Assembly: GCA_964413265.1 (NCBI GenBank)
Contig: CAYPRX010000041.1
Coordinates: 1-64,000 of the forward strand
Origin: CAVYGN01 sp964413265
GTDB lineage: Bacteria > Spirochaetota > Brevinematia > Brevinematales > JAOACQ01
Reading direction: 5' to 3'
DNA length: 64,000 nt
The notes below the pieces were generated by a model. The model was not told where the DNA came from. It ran no database searches and saw only the letters and a program-made list of their open reading frames with translations. The translations under genes were made by a program, and so were the position numbers. This document shows positions 52,595 to 59,840 of the stretch, one piece after another (the first letter of the stretch is position 1; each line of letters starts with the position of its first letter).

Positions 52595-53695
52595 ATGCCG
52601 GATGATAAAAATGAAATTATAGACGATATAATAACTGATATGAATATTGAGACAATTACTCTTGATGATGTGGAGCTCAATGATCTAAGCGATATCTCAC
52701 CCCAGGAAAAAACAACCGGTCAAGTTAAATCGGAAGGCATTTCATCTTCTATGGATGAAATATCCTTTGAAAAACTCGAGACTCAGCCTGAAGATCAAAG
52801 CGAAGTCATTCCATTACCAAATTTAGATTCTATTCAAAACATTACTGAACCCGAAATACCTGTAGTTCCAGCTTTTATGGAGGACGAAGCTCCTGAAGAG
52901 AAAGAAGAGTCAGGGGCATCTAATAATGCAGGTAGACATGCTTCAATCAATGAGCCCATTTCTTCAGAGGATGACATAATTTCCATAGAAGGAAGTGAGC
53001 TGGACAAGCTTATTTACAGTGGCTTCAAAGCCGATGAAGGAAAGTCAGTTCAGAAAGATCTTAGCGAAATCCCGATTATCGAGGAATCCAAGGTTGAAGA
53101 AGAAATTAATTTTATACAGGAGGAGCCTGAAAAAGAGGAGAATTTTATTCCTCCAATTGACTTGAGGATAGAGGAAAATACCCCTGCAAAAGAAGAATCT
53201 TCAGGAATGGATTTTAATTTCGATCTGTCGGCTATACCTGATGTTTCTGAGATTGAAGAGGACGAGCCTATTGCGCTGTCACTTGATGAACTTAATAAAA
53301 TCGATATATCAGAAGAAACAGTGCTTGATTATGAAACACCATCTGCCCCCGAGGTTCCGGAGGTAAAGACTGAAAATAATATTCCGGTCATGGAAGAGGA
53401 GAATGTCGAGATTTCCTTTGATGATATGAACAGGATAGAAGAGAGCCTGCCGGAGGCAGGAAAGATATCTCAGGGCGCTTATGAATTTAATAATATTGAT
53501 AACAAAGAAATTACAGAAGAGGTTATAGAAAATAAAATAGACATATTAAGCGATTCTTCCAAGGATGAACTAAGGAAGGTTCTTGGTTATCTGGACAATC
53601 TCCTTGAAAGCCTTCCGGAAGAAAAGATTAAGGAATTCGCGAAATCAGAGTATTATGATCTTTATGTTAAAATTTTAAGCAAATTAGGTATATGA
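52595..53695 (+). CDS. Acidic, mostly disordered protein with a conserved-looking C-terminal tail
   Basis: A 366-residue protein, very rich in Glu, Asp, Ser and Ile (for example EKEENFIPPIDLRIEEN), with no signal peptide or transmembrane segment. Repeated short motifs such as ISLDELNKIDIS and ISFDDMNRIEES look like linear binding motifs. The last ~45 residues are ordered: SSKDELRKVLGYLDNLLESL then PEEKIKEFAKSEYYDLYVKI. I recall similar tails from treponemal hypothetical proteins, but could not check. It lies between fliS and the GAF protein with small gaps and probably belongs to the same operon. Function unknown. Confidence 0.65.
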   Translation: MPDDKNEIIDDIITDMNIETITLDDVELNDLSDISPQEKTTGQVKSEGISSSMDEISFEKLETQPEDQSEVIPLPNLDSIQNITEPEIPVVPAFMEDEAPEEKEESGASNNAGRHASINEPISSEDDIISIEGSELDKLIYSGFKADEGKSVQKDLSEIPIIEESKVEEEINFIQEEPEKEENFIPPIDLRIEENTPAKEESSGMDFNFDLSAIPDVSEIEEDEPIALSLDELNKIDISEETVLDYETPSAPEVPEVKTENNIPVMEEENVEISFDDMNRIEESLPEAGKISQGAYEFNNIDNKEITEEVIENKIDILSDSSKDELRKVLGYLDNLLESLPEEKIKEFAKSEYYDLYVKILSKLGI

Positions 53696-53710
53696 GAGGA
53701 AATCGCTTAA

Positions 53711-55243
53711 ATGGGTCTGAGAAGCAGAGCACTCAGGTATACAGAAAAAGGCCGGGAAATTGATCAAATAGAAAAAATTATCGGCAGTTTTTCCGGCGAT
53801 CCGGAACTTATCAAGAACCTGAAAAATAATATTGAAGACTATCTGAAATCCGTAAAGGGTAAGCTTGACCGCAAGCTCCTTGATATGCAGACCATTTTTG
53901 ATATCGGAAAAGAGATAAATTCGACCCTTCATCTTCAGGAGCTGATCCAGATTATTATTTTTACCCTCATGGGCCAGTTCAGGATATCGGATGTCGCTGT
54001 TTATAAAATTTCGGATTCAGGGGCCCACCTGATAGATAAAAAAGGTTTCGCCGATCTTGATATGATTCCTTCCGAAGGATCATTCAACTTATTTTTAAGC
54101 AATTTAAAAGGCACGATCCCTATTGAGGACTTGAGTGAATACACCCTTCAATATGAACTGCTGAAGGGGAAAAAAGCCGGGCTGATAGTCCCGGTAAAAA
54201 ACAGGGAGAAATTAACGGGATTTATTGTACTCGGACTGAAGGAGGACGGTTCTTCTTATTCTGCCGATGAAAGCGATTTCATTTTTACCATAGCCTCTCT
54301 GTCAGGAATAGCTATGGAAAATGCAAGGCTTTATGGCGCCCTCGAGAAAAAATTGAGTGAACTTTCATCACTTTATGAAATCAGCAAGGTAATAAATTCC
54401 AGCGACGACTATCAGTCTGTCCTTACACTTATAACTGAGACGATTACTACTGGATTCGGCGTGAGCAAGGCCATTCTGCTATCCTTCGAGGAAAATGGCC
54501 CTGTTGTCAGAAAAGTCATAGGACTACCTGAAAGCCTTTTAAACAAGCCACTTGCACTGAAATCAGAAGAAGAAAATCTGTTTCTTTCCAATTGTGCCGG
54601 TGTTTTGAAAATCCCGGCAAGACTTGCTGAAGCCGTTCTTAATGAGGATAGTTATCTTTTCATGCCACTCATATCAAGCGGGACAAAGATCGGGGCAATA
54701 TTTATTTTCAGTTTTAAAAATTACTCCATAAATACCGACAACCTCGAATTGATAAACCTGTTTTCCATAATCGCTTCCCAGATCGCTCCTCCTCTCGCTC
54801 TTACCAAGCAGATAGGAATAAACCGGGAAATAAGCCTTAAACCCTTTGAATCAGTCCTTGAATTCCTTCAGAAGGAGATTGAAAAAGCGCGTAATTTCGG
54901 CGTTTCAATGCACCTTATCATGGTAAAGCTTTCCAACCTGTCGAAATATATTAAAAAATTCGGCGATCAGGCAACGTCGGAAAAATTAACGGCTCTACGT
55001 GAGAAAATATCCTTCCTCATGCCGAATACGGGCAGTTTGTTGCAATACGGAACAACCAGGCTGCTACTTGTCCTGCCGGAGATATTTGAAAATGACATTA
55101 ATGATTTAAAAAATTCCATAACACAATCTGTACGGGAAATATTTACCAATTCCGATCATATCAATATCATCGCTGATATTTCTGCTGTTAATTGTTCCGA
55201 TGAAAAAAACGGCCTGCTGACGCTGCTTAATCTCATCGAATAA
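53711..55243 (+). CDS. Tandem GAF-domain protein with degenerate GGDEF domain
   Basis: A 510-residue soluble protein. An N-terminal helix (1-55) is followed by GAF 1 (about 70-210, MQTIFDIGKEINSTLHLQELI), GAF 2 (about 220-370, YEISKVINSSDDYQSVLTLI) and a C-terminal alpha/beta domain (about 380-510) with the fold pattern of diguanylate cyclases. The GGDEF signature is replaced by G-T-T-R-L at 447-451 (LLQYGTTRLLLVLPE), so cyclase activity is unlikely and a binding or structural role is inferred. It sits between the acidic protein and fapA, suggesting flagellar control. Confidence 0.82.
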   Translation: MGLRSRALRYTEKGREIDQIEKIIGSFSGDPELIKNLKNNIEDYLKSVKGKLDRKLLDMQTIFDIGKEINSTLHLQELIQIIIFTLMGQFRISDVAVYKISDSGAHLIDKKGFADLDMIPSEGSFNLFLSNLKGTIPIEDLSEYTLQYELLKGKKAGLIVPVKNREKLTGFIVLGLKEDGSSYSADESDFIFTIASLSGIAMENARLYGALEKKLSELSSLYEISKVINSSDDYQSVLTLITETITTGFGVSKAILLSFEENGPVVRKVIGLPESLLNKPLALKSEEENLFLSNCAGVLKIPARLAEAVLNEDSYLFMPLISSGTKIGAIFIFSFKNYSINTDNLELINLFSIIASQIAPPLALTKQIGINREISLKPFESVLEFLQKEIEKARNFGVSMHLIMVKLSNLSKYIKKFGDQATSEKLTALREKISFLMPNTGSLLQYGTTRLLLVLPEIFENDINDLKNSITQSVREIFTNSDHINIIADISAVNCSDEKNGLLTLLNLIE

Positions 55244-55260
55244 ACGTAAAGGAATTAGTT

Positions 55261-56142
55261 ATGCCATCCAACCTCCTGGAAATTTCCCGCACCATGACTT
55301 CAGGTTCTCCTCCAATACAGCATGACGGCAAGGTACTGGTCAAAGGCAATGTTGAAGCAGACTGCATGATAGTTGCCGGACAGGATATTGAAATAATCGG
55401 GGATGCCTCCAATTCAAAAATCAAATCGGAAAACGGCAATGTGCTTATAAGGGGAGGGATTAGCGGCATAAGTTCCTCGGTTTTTGCAGGGGAAAATGTT
55501 CAGGCTCAGTTTGCACAAAACGCAGCGATAAAGGCCTATGGAAATATTTTGATCAATGATTTCGTTTTTGATTCCAAGCTGATGGCAAAAAAAGCTATCC
55601 GAATGGAAAAGGGGGAAGGAAGGATAGAAGGAGGGGAAATAGAAGCCGGCCTTGAAATTATAGCTAATATGATAGGTAACCGCCAAAAAAAACCAACATC
55701 GGTAAAGCTTACTAATTTCAGACAGGCAGATTTATACGGTTTTTTACTTAAATATGAAAAGGAACACGGTGAACTGACCCGGCAGATCGCAGTACTCGAA
55801 AAAATAATAGAAGTAATAAAAATCATAGGCGCCAAGGTAACATCTCTGCCCGCTGAAAAAAAACAGGAATTAGCGATGAAAGTCAAGCAGTACAATGAAT
55901 TCGTCTTAAAGAGAACAAAACTTGAGGATGAAAAAAAGACCCTGATGGAAAGCGAAAATTCAAACGATGAACTCGACAGGGTTATAATAGCGAAACAGTC
56001 TATATATGGCGGAGTATCGGTTTCCATCGACCGCTCAACTACCCTCATACAGGAAGAATATGAAAAAGTCATCCTTTATAAAAAGGGAATAATAATCGTC
56101 GGGAATTTCGATGAATTCATGAACCGTAAAAAATTTGCTTAG
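55261..56142 (+). CDS. fapA: FapA-type (DUF342) protein
   Basis: A 293-residue protein of the flagellar assembly protein A family. The first half is a beta-helix of short turns (VLVKGNVEADCMIVAGQDIEIIG, GNVLIRGGISG, GNILINDFVFDSKLMAKKAIRM, IEAGLEIIANMIG), followed by a coiled coil (about 165-245) and a short beta tail (VSVSIDRSTTLIQEEYEKVILY). FapA homologues affect flagellar assembly and signalling in other bacteria; full-length forms are often longer, so this may be a short form. It ends 13 bases before a convergent gene. Confidence 0.85.
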   Translation: MPSNLLEISRTMTSGSPPIQHDGKVLVKGNVEADCMIVAGQDIEIIGDASNSKIKSENGNVLIRGGISGISSSVFAGENVQAQFAQNAAIKAYGNILINDFVFDSKLMAKKAIRMEKGEGRIEGGEIEAGLEIIANMIGNRQKKPTSVKLTNFRQADLYGFLLKYEKEHGELTRQIAVLEKIIEVIKIIGAKVTSLPAEKKQELAMKVKQYNEFVLKRTKLEDEKKTLMESENSNDELDRVIIAKQSIYGGVSVSIDRSTTLIQEEYEKVILYKKGIIIVGNFDEFMNRKKFA

Positions 56143-56155
56143 TAACATCAGATCT

Positions 56156-56614
56156 CTAATCCGGCTTTCTATACCCTATAACTATCACCGCACCGGCCAT
56201 GAAATATAAAAAATAAAACAGGAATACCGCCAGGTTTGTCAGACCTTTTTGTCCAAACAAACCTCCGAAATAAAGAGTTATGAGCGTCCCGGTTAAAAAA
56301 AGCATCATAATGCTTATATAATGCATGGATGCGTATCTGATAGTTTCGGAAAAATCTGCAAACAGCAGCGTCAGAAACAAGTACTGGAAAAATAAGTAAA
56401 GACTGAAATAATTGAGAATACCCGCAGCAAGTACCAAGGCCAGATCGCCGATGATCAGGTAATCCCAGTATGAACTAAGGCTTTTAAATGAATAAGAAAA
56501 TGCACATAGCCCGTAACCGAAAAGGGCATAAAGGAAAAGAGTATGATCAACCCTCATACTCAGGGGGGATAATCCAAGGACCAGCCCTGAGATGAAAAGA
56601 TTCTTCCAGTTCAC
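56156..56614 (-). CDS. Small integral membrane protein of unknown function
   Basis: A 152-residue protein with five hydrophobic helices and few charged residues (LFLYALFGYGLCAFSYSF, YLIIGDLALVLAAGILNYF, IMMLFLTGTLITLYFGGLF, GLTNLAVFLFYFLYFMAGAVIVIGY). It overlaps the PyrK-like gene by four bases on the same strand, so it may form part of its redox complex or be its membrane anchor (inference). No family was recognised. Confidence 0.6.
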   Translation of the reverse strand: MNWKNLFISGLVLGLSPLSMRVDHTLFLYALFGYGLCAFSYSFKSLSSYWDYLIIGDLALVLAAGILNYFSLYLFFQYLFLTLLFADFSETIRYASMHYISIMMLFLTGTLITLYFGGLFGQKGLTNLAVFLFYFLYFMAGAVIVIGYRKPD

Positions 56615-57354
56615 AACTTTACTCCGTCCCAGCGAAATACAGGCCCGTCAATGCATGCAAGCCGGTAGTTTCCCTCAACGGTTTCAACAGAACATCCCTT
56701 GCATACTCCGAATCCGCAGCCCATAATCGTTTCGATCGAATAAAAGGCATCGATATCCCTGAATTTTTTTATCTCTTCGCTCAGTTCGCGAAGCATAGAA
56801 TTAGGACCACAGGCGTATAAGGTCTTTCCCTCCAGATTAATTCCCTTCAGAAGTTCGAGAACGCTTCCCTCAGTTCCTGTACTCCCGTCGTCTGAAGAGA
56901 TCATAATTTCCATATTATCAGGAAAGGCTTCCAGATCTGGAAGAAATTCGGATGTTTTGACACCTAAAAGCATAAATTCAGGCTTTAATATCCTTGATAA
57001 AAAGAGTAAAGGTGCTACGCCTATCCCGCCAGCGACGAAAATGGCTTTTCTTGATGTCAGGGGAAAGGTATTGCCCAGCGGACCGATGATATTGAGAAAA
57101 TCGCCCTCTCTCTTTTCCGACAATATTTTTGTGGCCCTGCCCTTAATCTGGACGAGTACGGAAATAAAGTCTCCATCCCTATCGCAAACACTCATCGGCC
57201 TTCTGAGAAAAGGATCGAAAGATTCGTTTACCCTGATATTAATAAATTGGCCAGGGCTTACCTCGCCTGCTATCCTATCGGTCTTCATCTTCAGGTAAAG
57301 ATAATGAGAGAAATTTTTCCTTTCGACAATTTCACATTTTTCCCTGAATTTCAT
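56611..57354 (-). CDS. PyrK-like ferredoxin-reductase-type electron transfer subunit
   Basis: A 247-residue FAD/NAD reductase with an N-terminal beta-barrel (GQFINIRVNESFDPFLRRPMSV), an NAD domain (AIFVAGGIGVAPLLFLSRIL, YACGPNSMLRELSEEI) and a C-terminal 2Fe-2S site (CGFGVCKGCSVETVEGNYRLAC). This is the layout of the PyrK subunit of dihydroorotate dehydrogenase B. No pyrD gene is adjacent, so an alternative partner is possible. The start is ATG 57354, with AGGGA six bases upstream; a TTG at 57357 is not used. Confidence 0.85.
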   Translation of the reverse strand: MKFREKCEIVERKNFSHYLYLKMKTDRIAGEVSPGQFINIRVNESFDPFLRRPMSVCDRDGDFISVLVQIKGRATKILSEKREGDFLNIIGPLGNTFPLTSRKAIFVAGGIGVAPLLFLSRILKPEFMLLGVKTSEFLPDLEAFPDNMEIMISSDDGSTGTEGSVLELLKGINLEGKTLYACGPNSMLRELSEEIKKFRDIDAFYSIETIMGCGFGVCKGCSVETVEGNYRLACIDGPVFRWDGVKL

Positions 57355-57439
57355 CAATAATCCCTAGCCCTTTAATAGTTTATTATCTTAATGGATAAGC
57401 CTGAAACTGTCAAAGGATGCATTGATAAGCGGCAGATAC

Positions 57440-58516
57440 TTATTTAAAGAACTTGAGATATTCCCCGTAGCCGTCTTTCTGAAGATCTTCGACAGGAATA
57501 AACCTGAGAGCGGCAGAATTCATACAGTAACGTTTGCCGGTGGGGGCTGGTCCGTCGTCAAAAACATGTCCAAGGTGTGAATCGGCATGTGAGCTTCTGG
57601 CCTCAGTCCTTGTCATAAAGAAAGATGTGTCCATTTTGAGAACTATATTTTCCGGAACGAGGGGTTTCGTAAAACTTGGCCATCCTGTGCCCGAATCGTA
57701 TTTATCTTTTGAGCTGAACAATACCTCCCCTGAAACTATATCCACATAAATTCCTTCCCTCTTGTTATTATCATACTCATTATTAAACGGGGGCTCCGTA
57801 CCGTTCTCCTGTGTAACGCGGTACTGGAGAGGCGTCAGTATCTTTTTCAGCTCTGCCTTGGATAATTTTTTATTCTGTGAATCGTTAGACACCATTTCTT
57901 TCGTCTTATTCCTGTCCTTACCCCATACCCTGTCAAGGAATTGATCACGACCTGAGTTGAACCTGTAAAATTCATACTTGAAATGGTGTGTTTTATAGTA
58001 ATCCTGGTGGTAATCCTCGGCCTTGAAAAAGTTAGTGAATTTTAAAATTTCAACAGTAACCGGTTTATCGAATTTTCCTGATTTATTCAGCTCCTCTTTT
58101 GATTTTTCGGCAATCTTAAGCTGACTGTCATTATGATAGAAAATCACAGGCCTGTACTGGCTTCCCCTGTCCACAAACTGCCCGCCGCTGTCTGTCGGAT
58201 TTATCTGTCGCCAGTAAACATTAAGTATATCGGAATAGCTGATCCTTGCAGGATCATATGTTATCTGCACGGCTTCAACATAACCCTTTTCGGCATAATC
58301 CCCGTAAGTCGGATTATCGCCTTTCCCTCCAGCATATCCGGCATAAACTGATATCACTCCCTGCAGTTTTTCAAAAGGCGGCTGCATGCACCAGAAACAA
58401 CCGCCGGCGAGAGTGGCGATCTCGGTCATTTCTGCCTGTGCTGCCATCATTGGAATGATCAGAAAAATTGCTGCGCCGGTTAACGATGCAAATGAAATAA
58501 AGTCTAGTTTAAACAT
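57440..58516 (-). CDS. msrAB: Secreted bifunctional methionine sulfoxide reductase MsrA-MsrB
   Basis: A 358-residue fusion with signal peptide (about 1-28, ending AAQA). The MsrA half (about 33-200) has GGCFWCMQPPFEKL with catalytic C40, plus GYAGG and the D-x-x-GGQFVDRGSQYRP block. The MsrB half (about 220-350) has SGTGWPSFTKP and catalytic C331 in KRYCMNSAALRF; the zinc CxxC pairs are absent, as in other MsrAB fusions. It repairs both sulfoxide diastereomers in periplasmic proteins. A promoter lies upstream, divergent from trpF. Confidence 0.95.
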   Translation of the reverse strand: MFKLDFISFASLTGAAIFLIIPMMAAQAEMTEIATLAGGCFWCMQPPFEKLQGVISVYAGYAGGKGDNPTYGDYAEKGYVEAVQITYDPARISYSDILNVYWRQINPTDSGGQFVDRGSQYRPVIFYHNDSQLKIAEKSKEELNKSGKFDKPVTVEILKFTNFFKAEDYHQDYYKTHHFKYEFYRFNSGRDQFLDRVWGKDRNKTKEMVSNDSQNKKLSKAELKKILTPLQYRVTQENGTEPPFNNEYDNNKREGIYVDIVSGEVLFSSKDKYDSGTGWPSFTKPLVPENIVLKMDTSFFMTRTEARSSHADSHLGHVFDDGPAPTGKRYCMNSAALRFIPVEDLQKDGYGEYLKFFK

Positions 58517-58538
58517 AATATTCCTCCGTATTATTTAT

Positions 58539-58567
58539 ATAATACAATATATTACTAAAATCGGCAA
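58539..58567 (-). promoter_or_regulatory. Promoter of msrAB
   Basis: On the minus strand, TTGCCG (58567-58562), a 17-bp spacer and TATTAT (58544-58539), 22 bases before the ATG. Confidence 0.5.
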
Positions 58568-58580
58568 ATGTCTGCATGTA

Positions 58581-58609
58581 TTGATTTTGCTTCTGAATTA
58601 TTCTAATAT
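58581..58609 (+). promoter_or_regulatory. Promoter of trpF
   Basis: TTGATT (58581-58586), a 17-bp spacer and TAATAT (58604-58609), about 28 bases before the trpF start. Confidence 0.55.
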
Positions 58610-58637
58610 ATTGAATATCAATATGTCGGAGGATCCT

Positions 58638-59315
58638 GTGTACTTGCCCAGAGTAAAAATCTGCGGTATAAAAACGCAGGAAATTGCTGAATCCGCTGTG
58701 GAAAACGGGGCTGATTCCCTGGGCTTTGTATTTTTCAGCAAAAGTCCAAGAGCTGTTGAAGCATCACTAGTCAGGGCGATAACCTCACAAATGCCTCCCT
58801 TTGTCAATAAAACCGGTGTTTTTGTCGATAAAGATATGAAAGAAATCCTCAATACTGCTGAAATGTGCGGCATTGATACGATCCAGCTTCATGGAGAAAC
58901 GAAGCTTTACAGCGGTGAATTTATAGAACTTCTATCAGAAAAATGCCGCCTGCCGATCATCCTGGCTTTAAGAATGGCAATCATTGATGAAAGATCGATT
59001 GCCAAATTGATGAATAACCATTGCCTGGGTATAAGCGCCTGGATTATAGATAGAAAAGAGACGGAGAAATTCGGAGGAACAGGCAAAGCTGCGATATGGG
59101 AAAAAATTTCAGACAAAGCCACAGCAGCATTTCTTAGATCGAGAATAATCATTGCAGGAGGCATTAATGCATCCAATATTGATCATCTCCTGGAAAAGAT
59201 GCTTCCGTACGGTATAGACGTATCAAGCGGGCTTGAAAGGGAAAGAGGTGTGAAAGACAAAAAACTTATAATAGAATTCATGAGACACCTTAGGGAAATT
59301 TCAGCCCGATATTGA
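58638..59315 (+). CDS. trpF: Phosphoribosylanthranilate isomerase
   Basis: Tryptophan pathway isomerase, TIM barrel of 225 residues. Motifs are VKICGIKTQE with the catalytic Cys, ADSLGFVFFSKSPRAV, VGVFV-type strand (KTGVFVDKD), TIQLHGE, IIIAGGINASNI and YGIDVSSGLERERGVKD. The start is GTG 58638, five bases after GGAGG; an ATG at 58623 lies upstream of that ribosome site. No other trp gene is near, so it stands apart from a trp operon. The last strand carries insertions compared with the ~205-residue norm. Confidence 0.93.
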   Translation: MYLPRVKICGIKTQEIAESAVENGADSLGFVFFSKSPRAVEASLVRAITSQMPPFVNKTGVFVDKDMKEILNTAEMCGIDTIQLHGETKLYSGEFIELLSEKCRLPIILALRMAIIDERSIAKLMNNHCLGISAWIIDRKETEKFGGTGKAAIWEKISDKATAAFLRSRIIIAGGINASNIDHLLEKMLPYGIDVSSGLERERGVKDKKLIIEFMRHLREISARY

Positions 59316-59328
59316 CCGGAGATTGATA

Positions 59329-59763
59329 ATGAATCAAAAGATAATAATATTATTTGCCCTTTTTGCATTTCTCTTGTCCTGCTCATCCAAGACTGTTAAA
59401 AACGAAACAACCGTTCAGACCGTCAGGGAGCAGAAGACAGGGCCAGTCGAGGCTGAAAAGGCCTACGATATGATTATTAACAATAGAGACAATCCCTCAT
59501 TTGTCATAATTGATGTAAGATCGGAAAATGAATATGCCGAGGGCCATATACCAGGTGCTCTTAACCTTGATTATGCGTCAGGGCAATTTGAGAATTCAGT
59601 CAAATCACTCGACAGGAACAAAACATATCTCCTCTACTGCAGCAGCAGCCGCAAAAGTGAAAAAGCCGTCTCTGACCTGAAGGAGCTCGGATTTCTCGAG
59701 GCATATCATATCTTCGGAGGCCTGACGGAATGGGAGCGCAAGGGTTATCCTGTCGTTAAGTAA
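59329..59763 (+). CDS. Rhodanese-domain lipoprotein
   Basis: A 144-residue protein with a lipoprotein signal (FLLSCSS, acylated Cys at C18) and a single rhodanese domain: IIDVRSENEYAEGHIPGALNLDY and active-site loop YCSSSRKSEKA, followed by GGLTEWERKGYPVV. The Cys of the loop would carry persulfide. It probably acts in the periplasm in sulfur transfer; the substrate is not known. The start is ATG 59329 with GGAG upstream; a TTG six bases earlier is not used. Confidence 0.88.
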   Translation: MNQKIIILFALFAFLLSCSSKTVKNETTVQTVREQKTGPVEAEKAYDMIINNRDNPSFVIIDVRSENEYAEGHIPGALNLDYASGQFENSVKSLDRNKTYLLYCSSSRKSEKAVSDLKELGFLEAYHIFGGLTEWERKGYPVVK

Positions 59764-59787
59764 TTCGCAAAAAAAAACAAAATATGC

Positions 59788-59827
59788 TATAATCTGCTAC
59801 AAATAAGCGTTAAATCATGCGTTAAAT
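59788..59827 (+). promoter_or_regulatory. Promoter region of the topoisomerase gene with 9-bp direct repeats
   Basis: TATAAT at 59788-59793 with a poor -35 (TTCGCA, 18-bp spacer). Just downstream of the expected start point, GCGTTAAAT occurs at 59807-59815 and 59819-59827, a 12-bp period. Confidence 0.5.
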
Positions 59828-59840
59828 GGGTGGAGGGGAT

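Noticed and set aside
55536..56072. 178-codon open frame opposite fapA
   Set aside because: Ser/Phe-rich antisense shadow without a ribosome site.
58386..58637. N-terminal extension of trpF in frame
   Set aside because: It overlaps the divergent msrAB gene and lies upstream of both the predicted promoter and the ribosome site at 58628.
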